This document shows positions 26,772 to 36,177 of a DNA stretch of 64,000 nt, in pieces. Location: positions 1,664,934 through 1,728,933 of the forward strand of contig NZ_CP128399.1 of NCBI RefSeq assembly GCF_030389965.1. The letters run 5' to 3'. This DNA is from Candidatus Chlorohelix allophototropha. GTDB lineage: Bacteria > Chloroflexota > Chloroflexia > Chloroheliales > Chloroheliaceae. The notes below the pieces were generated by a model, which saw only the letters and a list, made by a program, of their open reading frames with translations, did no database searches and was not told the origin of the DNA. A program made the translations under genes and the position numbers. How positions within the stretch are numbered: position 1 is the first letter of the stretch; each line of letters begins with the position of its first letter.

Positions 26772-27725
26772 TTAACTTAACATAATAATAGTAAATATTG
26801 CGGAAACTACTGCGAAGAGTATCACCATTTCCATCCCTACCAGATACAGTGCCGCCACTGCTTGGTTAATGTTATTCAACGTTATGGGCTTTTCCGAGTC
26901 ACCTAGAGTATAATGCCCGCTTTTTTCAAGCTGTACTTTCAATGCCCCTGCCATTGCTGCCATTGTCCATCCCGCGTTAGGGCTGGCAGTTTTGCTATGG
27001 TCGCGCAACGCTATTCTCCAAGCGTTTGCCGGGCTGGCCTTGTACCAGCGGGCATTGATTATCAACAACAAAGCGGTGAGGCGCGCTGGAAGGTAGTTTA
27101 GCAAATCGTCAAAACGAGCGGCGGCTTTGCCAACGTATTCGTATTTACCCCGGTAGCCGATCATTGAGTCGAAGGTGTTAGCGAGGCGATAAGCCAACGC
27201 ACCCGGCACACCTAGCAACGCAAAAAATATCAGGGGTGAAACGAAACTATCGGTGGTATTTTCCGCGACCGATTCGATGGTTGCGGCGATAATTAACGGT
27301 TCGCTGAGTTGCGTAGTATTGCGGCTGACCAAATCACGCATTTCAAAACGCGCCTCATCCAGGGTTTTTGCGCTCAGGATTTGCCTGATTTTCAAGCCGC
27401 TATCACCCAACATTTTTAGGCTGAAACAACTCTTTAGTAGGTAAGCTTCGAGAATTATAGTGGGGACAGGCAAGGTGGTTCGCAGCCAATCAAAGCCCCA
27501 CCAGCTAAAGGCGAATAATCCTCCTATGCTGATTATAACTGCCAATAGCCCGAAAAGAAATTGAAGCACCGGGTTTTGACGCGGCGCGATTCTTTCCCAA
27601 AGGCTGACCAATTTGCCCATCCCTACTACCGGATGAACCTGCGCGGGCGGTTCACCGATAGTTAGGTCGTAAGCTACTGCAATAAGCGACGCTATCAAAT
27701 ATTCAAGCGGGAGTGGGAATAGCAT
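26772..27725 (-). CDS. cbiB: Adenosylcobinamide-phosphate synthase CbiB/CobD
   Basis: A 317-residue membrane protein of cobalamin synthesis. The family block TIGEPPAQVHPVVGMGKLVS near the N-terminus, ESVAENTTDSFVSPLIFFAL in the middle and NAGWTMAAMAGALKVQLEK toward the end are diagnostic. It joins adenosylcobyric acid to (R)-1-amino-2-propanol or its phosphate. Several hydrophobic segments agree with the known membrane location. No other cobalamin genes are beside it. It follows plsC after 3 bases in a tight operon headed by homoserine dehydrogenase. Confidence 0.95.
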   Translation of the reverse strand: MLFPLPLEYLIASLIAVAYDLTIGEPPAQVHPVVGMGKLVSLWERIAPRQNPVLQFLFGLLAVIISIGGLFAFSWWGFDWLRTTLPVPTIILEAYLLKSCFSLKMLGDSGLKIRQILSAKTLDEARFEMRDLVSRNTTQLSEPLIIAATIESVAENTTDSFVSPLIFFALLGVPGALAYRLANTFDSMIGYRGKYEYVGKAAARFDDLLNYLPARLTALLLIINARWYKASPANAWRIALRDHSKTASPNAGWTMAAMAGALKVQLEKSGHYTLGDSEKPITLNNINQAVAALYLVGMEMVILFAVVSAIFTIIMLS

Positions 27726-27728
27726 TGT

Positions 27729-28451
27729 TTAATCCGGAATCGGATGTTCCTTTACTTCCTGAGTAAAAAGCTCGGTTAGGAATTTCCGCAAAATTTTCGG
27801 TCCGTCCGGTATGTGCGGCGGCGGGGTGAGCATCGCCGCGATCGCTTTAGCGGTGATTTCCGTTTGTTTGTTGGTTATATCCTTGCCGCCTTTTTCACCC
27901 GGTATTGGTACGCCGATGGTCATGCGGAGGCGTTTGCCTAGCCATAATTCTTTAGTACCACTAAAACCAACCGGAACAATCGGCACACCGCTCATACCTG
28001 CGAACATGCCCATGCCTCTTTTCAATGGCAAGATGCGCCCGGTTTCAATTGCCGAAACATCGCCTTCGGGGAAGATGCCAAGCACTCCTCCCCCTTCTAG
28101 CGTTTCCCTAACCTTCTCGATTAATTCGCGGCTCAAGCCTTTATCCCGGTCTATCGCGATAACGCCACCCACCTTTTCGGTGAATATGCGCCGCCAACGC
28201 GGAAAATATACTTCCTCACGGGCGGCAATAAAAAAGATACGCGGCTCTGAGGGGCAAAATGCCAGAATTAGGAAAGAATCAATCCAGCTAAGGTGATTTC
28301 CGGCAATTATATAGCCTCCCTCGTGGGGTAAGTTATGCCGCCCTTCTACCTTGATGCGGAACATCAGCCGAAAGAGTATTCGCCCGAAAAAGCGCAACGC
28401 CTTGAACGGAAGAGAGGCTTTGTAGAATTTGCCACTATGAACCGCGCTCAT
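27729..28451 (-). CDS. 1-acyl-sn-glycerol-3-phosphate acyltransferase (PlsC family)
   Basis: A 240-residue acyltransferase. The catalytic HX4D motif appears as NHLSWIDSF, and the substrate-binding motif as GIFPEGDVSA, both in the usual order, followed by VPIVPVGFSG. It would acylate lysophosphatidic acid at the inner face of the membrane. The role in the operon with hom and cbiB is not obvious and may reflect only co-transcription. Its start lies 1 base from the hom stop. Confidence 0.9.
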   Translation of the reverse strand: MSAVHSGKFYKASLPFKALRFFGRILFRLMFRIKVEGRHNLPHEGGYIIAGNHLSWIDSFLILAFCPSEPRIFFIAAREEVYFPRWRRIFTEKVGGVIAIDRDKGLSRELIEKVRETLEGGGVLGIFPEGDVSAIETGRILPLKRGMGMFAGMSGVPIVPVGFSGTKELWLGKRLRMTIGVPIPGEKGGKDITNKQTEITAKAIAAMLTPPPHIPDGPKILRKFLTELFTQEVKEHPIPD

Positions 28452-28452
28452 A

Positions 28453-29583
28453 TTATCTCCCGAAACTGATAATATCTGCCAATACGCCGGAAGCAGTTAC
28501 TTCTGGTCCTGCGCCGCGCCCTTGAATTACCATCGGGTTTGGGTCATAGCGTCGGGTTTTGAAGACTACTATATTATCGGTACCGCGTAACCGCCCGATT
28601 TGCGAATCTTTGGGGACACTCTGCAAGCCAACCGTTAGCCCTTTGCCGCTTACAATGGCAATGTAGCGCAGAGTTTCGCCCTTTTCGGCGGCTTTGGCAG
28701 CGAGTCCGGCATAGTATTCATCTACTTCGGGTAAGCGTGCCATAAATTCTGGTACGCTCAAACTTGAGAGTGAATCAGGATATAACGCTTCCACGGTTAC
28801 TTCACTTAACTCGATTCCCATGCCAAGGCTTCGCGCTAGGATAAGGGCTTTGCGCGCCACATCCACCCCACCCAAATCATCGCGAGGGTCAGGTTCGGTG
28901 TAGCCCTGCGCTTTGGCATCCGCCACAATTTCGCTGTATTTACGCCCGTTTTCAAGTTCGGTAGCCAGATAACCAAGCGTTCCGCTAAAGCACCCCGATA
29001 TTTCATTAATCTGGTCAAAGCTGTCCAGCAGCATACGCAAGGTGCTAACCACCGGCAACGCTGCGCCTGCTGTTGTTTCATAGCGTAGGCGCGCCATTCC
29101 CAAACCGGAGGCACTCGCCATCTGTCGGAAATCTTCAATAGGTCCGCAGAGAGGACGTTTGTTTGCCAGTACCGCACAATGTCCTTGTCGCAAAGCAGAA
29201 GTAAGCACCGGGGTCATCGCGCTATCAGAAGCCCCGCTTGTATCTACCACCACCAGTTTAGCGGCGCTATCTTCGCTGCGTATTCGGTCGAGTTCGGTGG
29301 CGAGAATAGATAATTCAGAGGGTTTTTGAACCGCTCCGGTTTGCTCGGAAATTCTCTCGCCCACTTCCGGTTTGAGTCGTGCCCACAGATACTGCATATA
29401 CTGCTGGTTCATTGCTGAGTTCAAATCAATGTGGAGGGCGTGGGTACTATCAACAATCGCTCGGTATCGCAAGTTAATACCCAACCGTTCTTTGATTTCG
29501 GGGGCATGTTGTACCACCAGTCCGAATAAGGCGCGTCCCACCCCGCCCATCCCATATTGCACAATCTCATAGAATTTAGACAT
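28453..29583 (-). CDS. hom: Homoserine dehydrogenase (short form)
   Basis: A 376-residue NAD(P)-dependent enzyme that reduces aspartate semialdehyde to homoserine. The Rossmann motif is YGMGGVGRALFG near residue 10; the substrate region has CFSGTLGYLATELENG and the signature AQGYTEPDPRDDLGGVDVAR. The C-terminal ACT regulatory domain of the longer bacterial form is missing, so feedback by threonine may act differently. It is the first gene of a four-gene operon with plsC, cbiB and GNAT. A hairpin repeat lies about 55 bases upstream of its ATG. Confidence 0.92.
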   Translation of the reverse strand: MSKFYEIVQYGMGGVGRALFGLVVQHAPEIKERLGINLRYRAIVDSTHALHIDLNSAMNQQYMQYLWARLKPEVGERISEQTGAVQKPSELSILATELDRIRSEDSAAKLVVVDTSGASDSAMTPVLTSALRQGHCAVLANKRPLCGPIEDFRQMASASGLGMARLRYETTAGAALPVVSTLRMLLDSFDQINEISGCFSGTLGYLATELENGRKYSEIVADAKAQGYTEPDPRDDLGGVDVARKALILARSLGMGIELSEVTVEALYPDSLSSLSVPEFMARLPEVDEYYAGLAAKAAEKGETLRYIAIVSGKGLTVGLQSVPKDSQIGRLRGTDNIVVFKTRRYDPNPMVIQGRGAGPEVTASGVLADIISFGR

Positions 29584-29636
29584 TTTGCTTTCCTGACCTA
29601 TCGTTTCTACGCTGGTACTATTTAAGGTTTGTTGTA

Positions 29637-29661
29637 AGCAAGGGGTTTATGCCCCTTGCCT
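29637..29661. repeat. Dispersed hairpin repeat, copy B
   Basis: GCAAGGGG (29638-29645), loop TTTATG, CCCCTTGC (29652-29659), with flanking A/T extending the stem. Its loop and orientation are identical to copy A. It lies between the S9 peptidase gene and hom, both on the minus strand. Confidence 0.83.
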
Positions 29662-29678
29662 AGATTTCGGGTTAATCT

Positions 29679-31526
29679 TTACTCCTCGTACCTTCCACCC
29701 AAATGTTTTGCTAGGAATTTCTCGGCAGCTGCATAAAACTTGAGGCGATTGTCAGGCTTGGCAAAACCATGTCCCTCATCGGGAAAGAGCATATATTCAT
29801 AGTCAATGCCCTTGCTTTTCATTGCCTCCACTACTTGTTCGGCTTCTGCTTGCTTGACACGGGGGTCGTTTGCGCCCTGCGCAATCAGCATCGGAATCTT
29901 GATATTGTCCACTTTGTAGAGCGGTGAGCGTGATTTCAAAAATTCTTCATCGGTATCAGGATTGCCGACCCGTTTCAACAATACGTTGAGGAAGGTAGCC
30001 CAATAAGGTGGAATTGATTTAATCAGGGTAATAAGGCTGCTAGGGCCAACTATATCAACGGCGCAGGAGAAAAGGTCGGGTGTAAAGGTCGCGCCCACCA
30101 GTGCGGCATATCCCCCATACGAACCACCGTAGATAGCTACTCGTTTAGGGTCGGCGTAACCCTGCTCTACTGCCCATTCCACCGCATCAACCAAATCGTT
30201 GTGCATATTTCCTGCCCACTCTCGGTCTCCGGCATTTACAAAATTCTTGCCATACCCGGTAGAACCTCGGAAATTGACTTGCAAACAGGCATATCCCCGA
30301 TTGGCAAACCACTGCACTTCTGGATTATAACCCCAAGTGTCACGCCCCCATGGCCCGCCGTGCACATTAAGCACCATTGGCAAGTTTTTATGCTCGCTCA
30401 AGGGCGGGAAGGTAATATAGCCATGTACGGTCAAGCCATCTCGAGCGGTGAAGGATATAGGGGAGATTTCAGCCAACTTATAGTTCGAAAGTGCCGGGTA
30501 ATTTACAAATAGAAAAGTAGCCTGTTTGGTATCCCGATTATAGCTGTAGTAGGAAACGGGTCCGTTATCTGCCATGTAAGCCACCAACCAAGTTTTATCA
30601 GCATGGTCGCGGCTGGTAACGGCAAAATCGCCGGGATGAATCCCACGGAGTACGGCAAAATCCTGCTCTACCTTAGGGCTGATTACCTGCCACTCGTTGC
30701 GGGCGCGGGTAAAGGATACCGCTTCAAGTTCATACGTATCAGGATTCAGCATCACACTACCGACATCGTACTGGGAGTCTTCGGCTAATATTTTGCTTTC
30801 TCCGGTCTCAAGGTTAAATAGCGTCAACTTTCCGGCGTTGGAATCGCGAGAATCGGTAAGGTACAAGCTTTTGCCGTCCAGCGTGAAAGAAACAGGTCCA
30901 CTGGTTAGCGCATCATCGGAGTCCCAAGCTGCCACTTTACGCCACTCGGAATTTGCGCTGTTGCGTATCATTAAATCGAAACCGCCTTCTTTAGTAGCTG
31001 CCAGTGCCCCTCGAACATTAAGCTCGTGGTCAGCCAGCCATCCGGCGACATTACCGGGGTTTTTAACTACTAGAGTTAGCTCGCCGCTATTAAGATTCAG
31101 ATTGTAAACATCGTGAACCTGTGGATTTTCTTTGTTTAATCCAATCAATAATTGGTCTGGGAAGTGTTTATCCTGCTGAACCAGTTGAACCTGAACATTT
31201 TCAAAGGGGGTAAGGTCATTTACTACGCCTGTATCAAGATCAACTCCGTAAAAACGCCAGTTCTCATTTCCGCCAACGTCTTGCAAATAAATCAGGTGGC
31301 GGCTGTCATCTGCCCAAAAATAGGCGCGGATACCTCGCTCGGTATCATTGGTAACGGGTTTGTAGTCGCCCGCTTCCACATTACCCACCCATACATTCAG
31401 CACATTATTTACGGGCGCAATATAAGCCAGCCGTTTTGCATCTGGGGAGAGACGTGGCATGGACTTTTCAGGATTACCGAATAAAACCTGTCGAGGTATT
31501 ACATCATAAGCTTGCTCGATAGTCAT
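29679..31526 (-). CDS. S9 family peptidase (prolyl oligopeptidase type)
   Basis: A 615-residue enzyme: an N-terminal seven-bladed propeller region (about 20-350) with repeated strands such as PRLSPDAKRLAYIAPVNNVL, and a C-terminal alpha/beta-hydrolase domain. The nucleophile is in YGGSYGGYAALVGAT, the aspartate in IAQGANDPRVKQAEAEQ and the histidine in FPDEGHGFAKPDNR. The domain order matches acylaminoacyl-peptidase or oligopeptidase members. No signal peptide is visible, so it is probably cytoplasmic. It cuts short peptides; the exact specificity is unknown. Confidence 0.92.
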   Translation of the reverse strand: MTIEQAYDVIPRQVLFGNPEKSMPRLSPDAKRLAYIAPVNNVLNVWVGNVEAGDYKPVTNDTERGIRAYFWADDSRHLIYLQDVGGNENWRFYGVDLDTGVVNDLTPFENVQVQLVQQDKHFPDQLLIGLNKENPQVHDVYNLNLNSGELTLVVKNPGNVAGWLADHELNVRGALAATKEGGFDLMIRNSANSEWRKVAAWDSDDALTSGPVSFTLDGKSLYLTDSRDSNAGKLTLFNLETGESKILAEDSQYDVGSVMLNPDTYELEAVSFTRARNEWQVISPKVEQDFAVLRGIHPGDFAVTSRDHADKTWLVAYMADNGPVSYYSYNRDTKQATFLFVNYPALSNYKLAEISPISFTARDGLTVHGYITFPPLSEHKNLPMVLNVHGGPWGRDTWGYNPEVQWFANRGYACLQVNFRGSTGYGKNFVNAGDREWAGNMHNDLVDAVEWAVEQGYADPKRVAIYGGSYGGYAALVGATFTPDLFSCAVDIVGPSSLITLIKSIPPYWATFLNVLLKRVGNPDTDEEFLKSRSPLYKVDNIKIPMLIAQGANDPRVKQAEAEQVVEAMKSKGIDYEYMLFPDEGHGFAKPDNRLKFYAAAEKFLAKHLGGRYEE

Positions 31527-31650
31527 TATTTTTCACTCCTTTGAGCTATAGTTTATATTTTATCTCGCCTAATGCAAACAAAATACACTAATCTAGAGTT
31601 GTTTAATCGCTTGATAATGCTACTTTCCACATGTGAATGTGCATAACCTG

Positions 31651-31679
31651 TTGACAAAATCTGGAAATGGTGTTAATAT
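31651..31679 (+). promoter_or_regulatory. Sigma70-like promoter, no clear target gene
   Basis: A perfect TTGACA (31651-31656), 17-base spacer, TAATAT (31674-31679). It points rightward, into the 3' end of the minus-strand lipoprotein gene that ends at 31748, and no credible plus-strand gene follows. After about 25 bases there is a small bulged hairpin (CAG-C-AAACC/GGTTTCTG) and, a little later, TTCTTTTTTC, which could end a short antisense RNA. Confidence 0.45.
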
Positions 31680-31747
31680 AATTTCGTCGGGAGGAGGGCA
31701 GTCAGCAAACCTTAGGTTTCTGAGTGCTCTTCTTTTTTCATACACTT

Positions 31748-32923
31748 TTACTCTCGGTAATCAAATCCTCCATGTGCGCCTTCATCCGATTTCTTGGATA
31801 ATTTTCCGGTATCAACTTCTACTGTGTAAAACCCCTGCCCTGCTAGAAATATTATCTGCTTACCATCTTTAGACCAGCTTGCCATCGGTTGATCTTCAAA
31901 AAGGACAGTCAACCGCCGCAAATTAGTGCCGTCTGTCTTTATAAGCCATAGATCATAGGGCATTCCATGCAAAGCCAACCCTTGTACTGAACCTATGCTG
32001 GGCGTAGCGGTAGGCGAGTTCGCGGAATACTCTGGACCTCCCACGCCCGCAAATACAACCCATTGACCGTCTGGAGAGATACGCGGGAAATAATAGCTGA
32101 GAAAATTTAGCTCGGGCTTGATAAGCTCCCTTTCCTGTTTGGTCGCAAGGTCAAGCACTTTAAAGGAGTAATCGAAGGTCATGGTGGAAGCGGCGACTCC
32201 TATAAACACTAACGATTTACCATCGGGAGTGGGAACAGGCTCACGCGCATCCTGCACGAGTGTCTCCCGATTTCCGGTAGCCAGTTCCAGCCTTTGTATT
32301 CCTACTTTTTGTCCAATCACTGCCCCTGTTTTATCGCGTTCAGGAGAGCGATAACTGGCATAAAGATATTTACCGTCCGGTGACCATGCCGGGTCTTCGA
32401 GAAACATGTCCGGCTCTTGCCGTTCCATCAGCACCTTTGCAGCCTTGGTTTTTAGGTCTAAGGTCATTATATCCTGACCGATAATGGTTCGCCCATTTTT
32501 GATTTCAGGGTCAGGAGAATAGGCATAAGCCAGCGTTTGACCATCGGGAGAGAGCGCGGGAGTTTTAGTTATGGCTAAAGCAGAAACATTGGTTAGGGCA
32601 ATTCCGCCTAACTTGGTAGTAGAGACAGGCGGGATACCGGGCAAGCCGATGCCCCCTTGCCAAATGTTGTTGTTTTTGACGTAGAAGAAAGAACCTTTAA
32701 AGTTACCGACGGTTGCGGTTGGCGCTACTACCGTAATTTGACCATCAGGTCCAACCAGTGGGGTTAAGGCGTTGGCGGGGCTGCTCTGGGTGGTTTGGCT
32801 TGGGCGCGTGCTGATGGTTGAAAAGGTAGTCGAGGGCGCTGCTGTGGTTGAGGAGTCGCCACATGCACTCAAAATCAGGGTCAAAACAAATAAAGTTGTT
32901 GCTATATATGGAAATTTATTCAT
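31748..32923 (-). CDS. Lipoprotein with TolB-like (PD40) beta-propeller
   Basis: A 391-residue secreted protein. The signal peptide ends LILSACGDSS (lipobox LSAC), followed by a Thr/Ser/Pro-rich linker to about residue 55. The mature part has at least four PD40/WD40-like units: TPALSPDGQTLAYAYSPD, DPAWSPDGKYLYASYRSP, PVPTPDGKSLVFIGVAA and FPRISPDGQWVVFAGVGG. Such propellers bind proteins or ligands; no catalytic residues stand out. It is next to the S9 peptidase but separated by 221 bases with a plus-strand promoter. Confidence 0.85.
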   Translation of the reverse strand: MNKFPYIATTLFVLTLILSACGDSSTTAAPSTTFSTISTRPSQTTQSSPANALTPLVGPDGQITVVAPTATVGNFKGSFFYVKNNNIWQGGIGLPGIPPVSTTKLGGIALTNVSALAITKTPALSPDGQTLAYAYSPDPEIKNGRTIIGQDIMTLDLKTKAAKVLMERQEPDMFLEDPAWSPDGKYLYASYRSPERDKTGAVIGQKVGIQRLELATGNRETLVQDAREPVPTPDGKSLVFIGVAASTMTFDYSFKVLDLATKQERELIKPELNFLSYYFPRISPDGQWVVFAGVGGPEYSANSPTATPSIGSVQGLALHGMPYDLWLIKTDGTNLRRLTVLFEDQPMASWSKDGKQIIFLAGQGFYTVEVDTGKLSKKSDEGAHGGFDYRE

Positions 32924-33002
32924 ACTAAACCGGCTTTGAAACTTGTTAAAATCAGGACTTTCCCCCTCAGAAGGTCAAAGGGGGAAAGCATTTTCAAAGT
33001 CA

Positions 33003-35672
33003 TTATAGCAGAGAATTTAAACGTTCCTGTAATTTAACCGCACGTTCCTGAGCGGCGGCAAGTTTTTCACGCTCTTTCTCGACCACCGGAGCGGGAGCGC
33101 GATCTACAAAGTTAGAATTTGAAAGCATTGCAATGCTTTTCTCCGCTTCGCGCTGAGCATCTTCGATTTCTTTGGAGAGCCGCGCCCGTTCTTGTTCAAG
33201 ATCAAGCAACCCACTCAACGGCAAATACACAGTAGCGGCAGTGGTGACAAGCGCCATTGCTTGAGCAGGCGCTTCCGCTAGTTGATCAACAATTTGCAGT
33301 CCGGTTGCTTCTATACCCGCAAGGCGAATCAGCGTGTCTTTTTCAGATTCGAACAATGCCAGTTCTTCCGGCTTAGTTAGCACGATTGCAGGCACACGCT
33401 TGCTCTCAACCTTTGCTTCCACTTTAGCATTACGCACTGCGCGGATAACTTCCTGCAATTCTTCAAACGAGCGTACCGCGTCAGGGTCTTCACCGAGTGG
33501 AGCGGGCCAGTCGGCAATTATCAACGCCTCACCGGAATGCGGTAGGTTTTGCCACAATTCTTCGGTCACAAAAGGCATAAAGGGATGTAGCAGACGCAAT
33601 GAGCGTTCCAGCACGCCCACCAACACCTTTTGCACCGCCAGTTTTTCTTCTGGGTTGCCGCTGCTTAGACGAATTTTGCAACTTTCGATATACCAGTCGC
33701 AAAACTCACTCCACAAGAAATCATAGATTAATCTGCCAGCCTCGCCCAACTGGTAGGTTTCCATTAGGCGACTCACATCTTGCGCCAGAAGGCTGTAGCG
33801 ACTAATCACCCAACGATCAGCCAGCGGCATACCCGGCGTAAACTGCAAATCTTCATCCTTCACCGGAGGCATTTCAGCCTCTAGGTTCATAGTAATGAAG
33901 CGGGTAGCGTTCCAGATTTTATTGGCAAAGTTGCGACTATCCACAATTCTGCTAAAGGAAAGTTTGGTATCAACCCCCGGTGTACTGCTGGTAAGCAAGG
34001 TAAAGCGCAGCGCGTCCGAGCCGTATTTATCAATGGTTTCGAGCGGGTCAATGGTATTGCCTTTGCTCTTGCTCATCTTCTCGCCTTTTTCATCGCGCAC
34101 CAAGCCATGCAAATAGACGGTGTGGAAAGGCGGTTCGCCCATGGCATAGATTCCCAACATTATCATACGCGCTACCCAGAAGAAGATAATGTCGTAGCCG
34201 GTTTCCATGACCGCACCGGGATAAAAATAGGCTAAATCTTCGGTTTGATCGGGCCAACCAAGCGTGCTGAATGTCCACAACCCGCTGCTGAACCACGTAT
34301 CCAACACATCGGCATCTTGGGTTACTTTGTCGCTACCGCAATGCTCGCAAGCCTTTAACGAATCGTCAGCAGTACAGGTTTGCTTACCGCAATTTCCACA
34401 GTACCAAACCGGAATACGATGTCCCCAGAAAAGTTGGCGCGAGATATTCCAATCGTGGATATTTTCAAGCCATTGGGTATAGACTTTGGTGAAACGCTCC
34501 GGCACAAACTTAACACGACCATCCAGCGCTGCCTGTAGGGCGGGTTCGGAGAGGGGTTGAATTTTTAGCCACCACTGCATCCGCACTAACGGCTCAATCG
34601 GCACACCCGCTTTTTCGCTGTAAGGCACAGAATGGCGATAGGGTTCGGTTTTCACCAGATAGCCCTGTTCTTCAAGGTCTTTCACCACTTGCTTGCGAGC
34701 CGCGAAACGCTCTAACCCTTGATATTGTCCGCCATTCTCATTGATAGTAGCATCCAGATTCAGTATGGTGATGACTGGCAGATTATGACGCTGCCCAATT
34801 TCAAAGTCGAGCGGGTCATGACCGGGCGTAACTTTCACCGCACCTGTGCCGAACTCCTTATCCACGCCTGCGTCTGCCACAATTGGGATTTTACGATTCA
34901 TGAGTGGTAGGATGAGCATTTTGCCGTGCAAGTCTTTATAGCGTTCGTCTTCGGGATGCACCGCCACCGATGTATCACCTAGCATGGTTTCAGGGCGAGT
35001 GGTTGCCACAATCACATAACGCTCAGGCTCACCCTTCACCGGATAACGGATGTGCCACAGAAAGCCTTCTTCCTCGACCATGTTCACTTCAAGGTCGCTG
35101 ACCACCGTTTGCGAACCGGGACACCAATTCACGATACGTTCTGCTTGATAGATTAAGCCCTCGTCATACATTTTCTTGAAGATGGTACGCACCGCTCGTT
35201 GAGGACCTTCATCCATCGTAAAGCATTTGCGAGTCCAATCGCAGCTTGCCCCTAACACACGCAATTGGTTGACAATCACATCGCGATATTCATCCATCCA
35301 TTGCCACATGCGCTTTAGGAAAGCATCTCTACCGATTTCATTTTTGCTCTTTTTAAATTCTTTCCGCACCTGTTTTTCCAGCACCGTTTCAGCGCTGATA
35401 CCGGCATGGTCGCTTCCGGGCAGCCACAGCACAGAATCTCCGTTCATGCGCCGCCACCGCACCAGCGCATCTTCCACACCCACAAACATAGCGTGTCCCT
35501 GATGTAACGCGCCTGTCACGTTGGGAGGGGGCATAATTATTACGTAGGGTTTACGCTTGGAATCAATTTTAGGAGTAAACCAGCCGTTTTCTTCCCAGAA
35601 TTTATAAAGCCGTTCTTCGGTAGTTTTTGGATCATAGGCTTTTGGCATTTCTTTTCTGTTAGTATCCGTCAT
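33003..35672 (-). CDS. valS: Valyl-tRNA synthetase
   Basis: An 889-residue class I synthetase that charges tRNA-Val. The HIGH-like motif is PPPNVTGALHQGHAM near residue 50 and the KMSKS loop is GEKMSKSKGNTIDP near 535. The editing (CP1) domain lies between, with VATTRPETMLGDTSVAVHP. The C-terminal 70 residues are the valine-enzyme coiled coil (LDLEQERARLSKEIEDAQRE). A T-box leader upstream controls it. An AGAGGAAA-type SD precedes the ATG. Confidence 0.98.
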   Translation of the reverse strand: MTDTNRKEMPKAYDPKTTEERLYKFWEENGWFTPKIDSKRKPYVIIMPPPNVTGALHQGHAMFVGVEDALVRWRRMNGDSVLWLPGSDHAGISAETVLEKQVRKEFKKSKNEIGRDAFLKRMWQWMDEYRDVIVNQLRVLGASCDWTRKCFTMDEGPQRAVRTIFKKMYDEGLIYQAERIVNWCPGSQTVVSDLEVNMVEEEGFLWHIRYPVKGEPERYVIVATTRPETMLGDTSVAVHPEDERYKDLHGKMLILPLMNRKIPIVADAGVDKEFGTGAVKVTPGHDPLDFEIGQRHNLPVITILNLDATINENGGQYQGLERFAARKQVVKDLEEQGYLVKTEPYRHSVPYSEKAGVPIEPLVRMQWWLKIQPLSEPALQAALDGRVKFVPERFTKVYTQWLENIHDWNISRQLFWGHRIPVWYCGNCGKQTCTADDSLKACEHCGSDKVTQDADVLDTWFSSGLWTFSTLGWPDQTEDLAYFYPGAVMETGYDIIFFWVARMIMLGIYAMGEPPFHTVYLHGLVRDEKGEKMSKSKGNTIDPLETIDKYGSDALRFTLLTSSTPGVDTKLSFSRIVDSRNFANKIWNATRFITMNLEAEMPPVKDEDLQFTPGMPLADRWVISRYSLLAQDVSRLMETYQLGEAGRLIYDFLWSEFCDWYIESCKIRLSSGNPEEKLAVQKVLVGVLERSLRLLHPFMPFVTEELWQNLPHSGEALIIADWPAPLGEDPDAVRSFEELQEVIRAVRNAKVEAKVESKRVPAIVLTKPEELALFESEKDTLIRLAGIEATGLQIVDQLAEAPAQAMALVTTAATVYLPLSGLLDLEQERARLSKEIEDAQREAEKSIAMLSNSNFVDRAPAPVVEKEREKLAAAQERAVKLQERLNSLL

Positions 35673-35745
35673 TATAATTTCCTCTCATCGCTGTTTATCT
35701 AAAGCGTATTCCACGATTGCACACATTTAATGATTTCCAAAAATT

Positions 35746-36025
35746 CCTATAAAATAAAAATACCCATCCGTCTCCGTAAGGACGAAAGGGCAAAAGCCTC
35801 GCGTGGTACCACCCTACCTTCAGCAAGCCGAAAAGGCTGCTCTCAGCGCGGATATAACGGTCCTTACCCGCCACCCCCTATTGTGGATTGTTCAGGGGCA
35901 GAACTCCCAGGCTACGTTCGGTTCTCCTGTTGCCTGCAAGGGCTTTCAGCCGCTGACCCTCGCTCTCTAAAGGTAGTTAGAACTTACTCTTCCTGTTCCC
36001 AGTTTATAATATATACAGCTAACCG
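35746..36025 (-). promoter_or_regulatory. T-box riboswitch of valS
   Basis: On the minus strand the leader contains the T-box sequence AGGGTGGTACCACGCG (35800-35815). Its bulge UGGU pairs with an uncharged ACCA end, as in tRNA-Val with discriminator A. Upstream are Stem I elements including AGAGAG, and two Val codons that could be the specifier: GTA (35913-35915) or the GTT a little downstream. After the T-box a hairpin terminator (35763-35790, 9 base pairs with one U-U mismatch) is followed by TATTTTTATTTT. Uncharged tRNA-Val should favour the antiterminator and so raise valS expression. Confidence 0.9.
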
Positions 36026-36031
36026 AATAAA

Positions 36032-36060
36032 ATTGTACCAATAAATGCTAAAAATGTCAA
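36032..36060 (-). promoter_or_regulatory. Sigma70-type promoter of the valS T-box leader
   Basis: Read on the minus strand: TTGACA (36060-36055), a 17-base spacer and TACAAT (36037-36032). Transcription should begin near 36025, giving a leader of about 350 bases. Confidence 0.8.
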
Positions 36061-36177
36061 GCGAGTTGAAAGTTTATTCTAGAGTTTAATTATTCTTAAT
36101 AAAAAAAACTAAATATCGTTGTAATTTGTTTTGTAATGTTGGAGTGTAATAATTCAATTGGAAAGTACATAAGCAAT

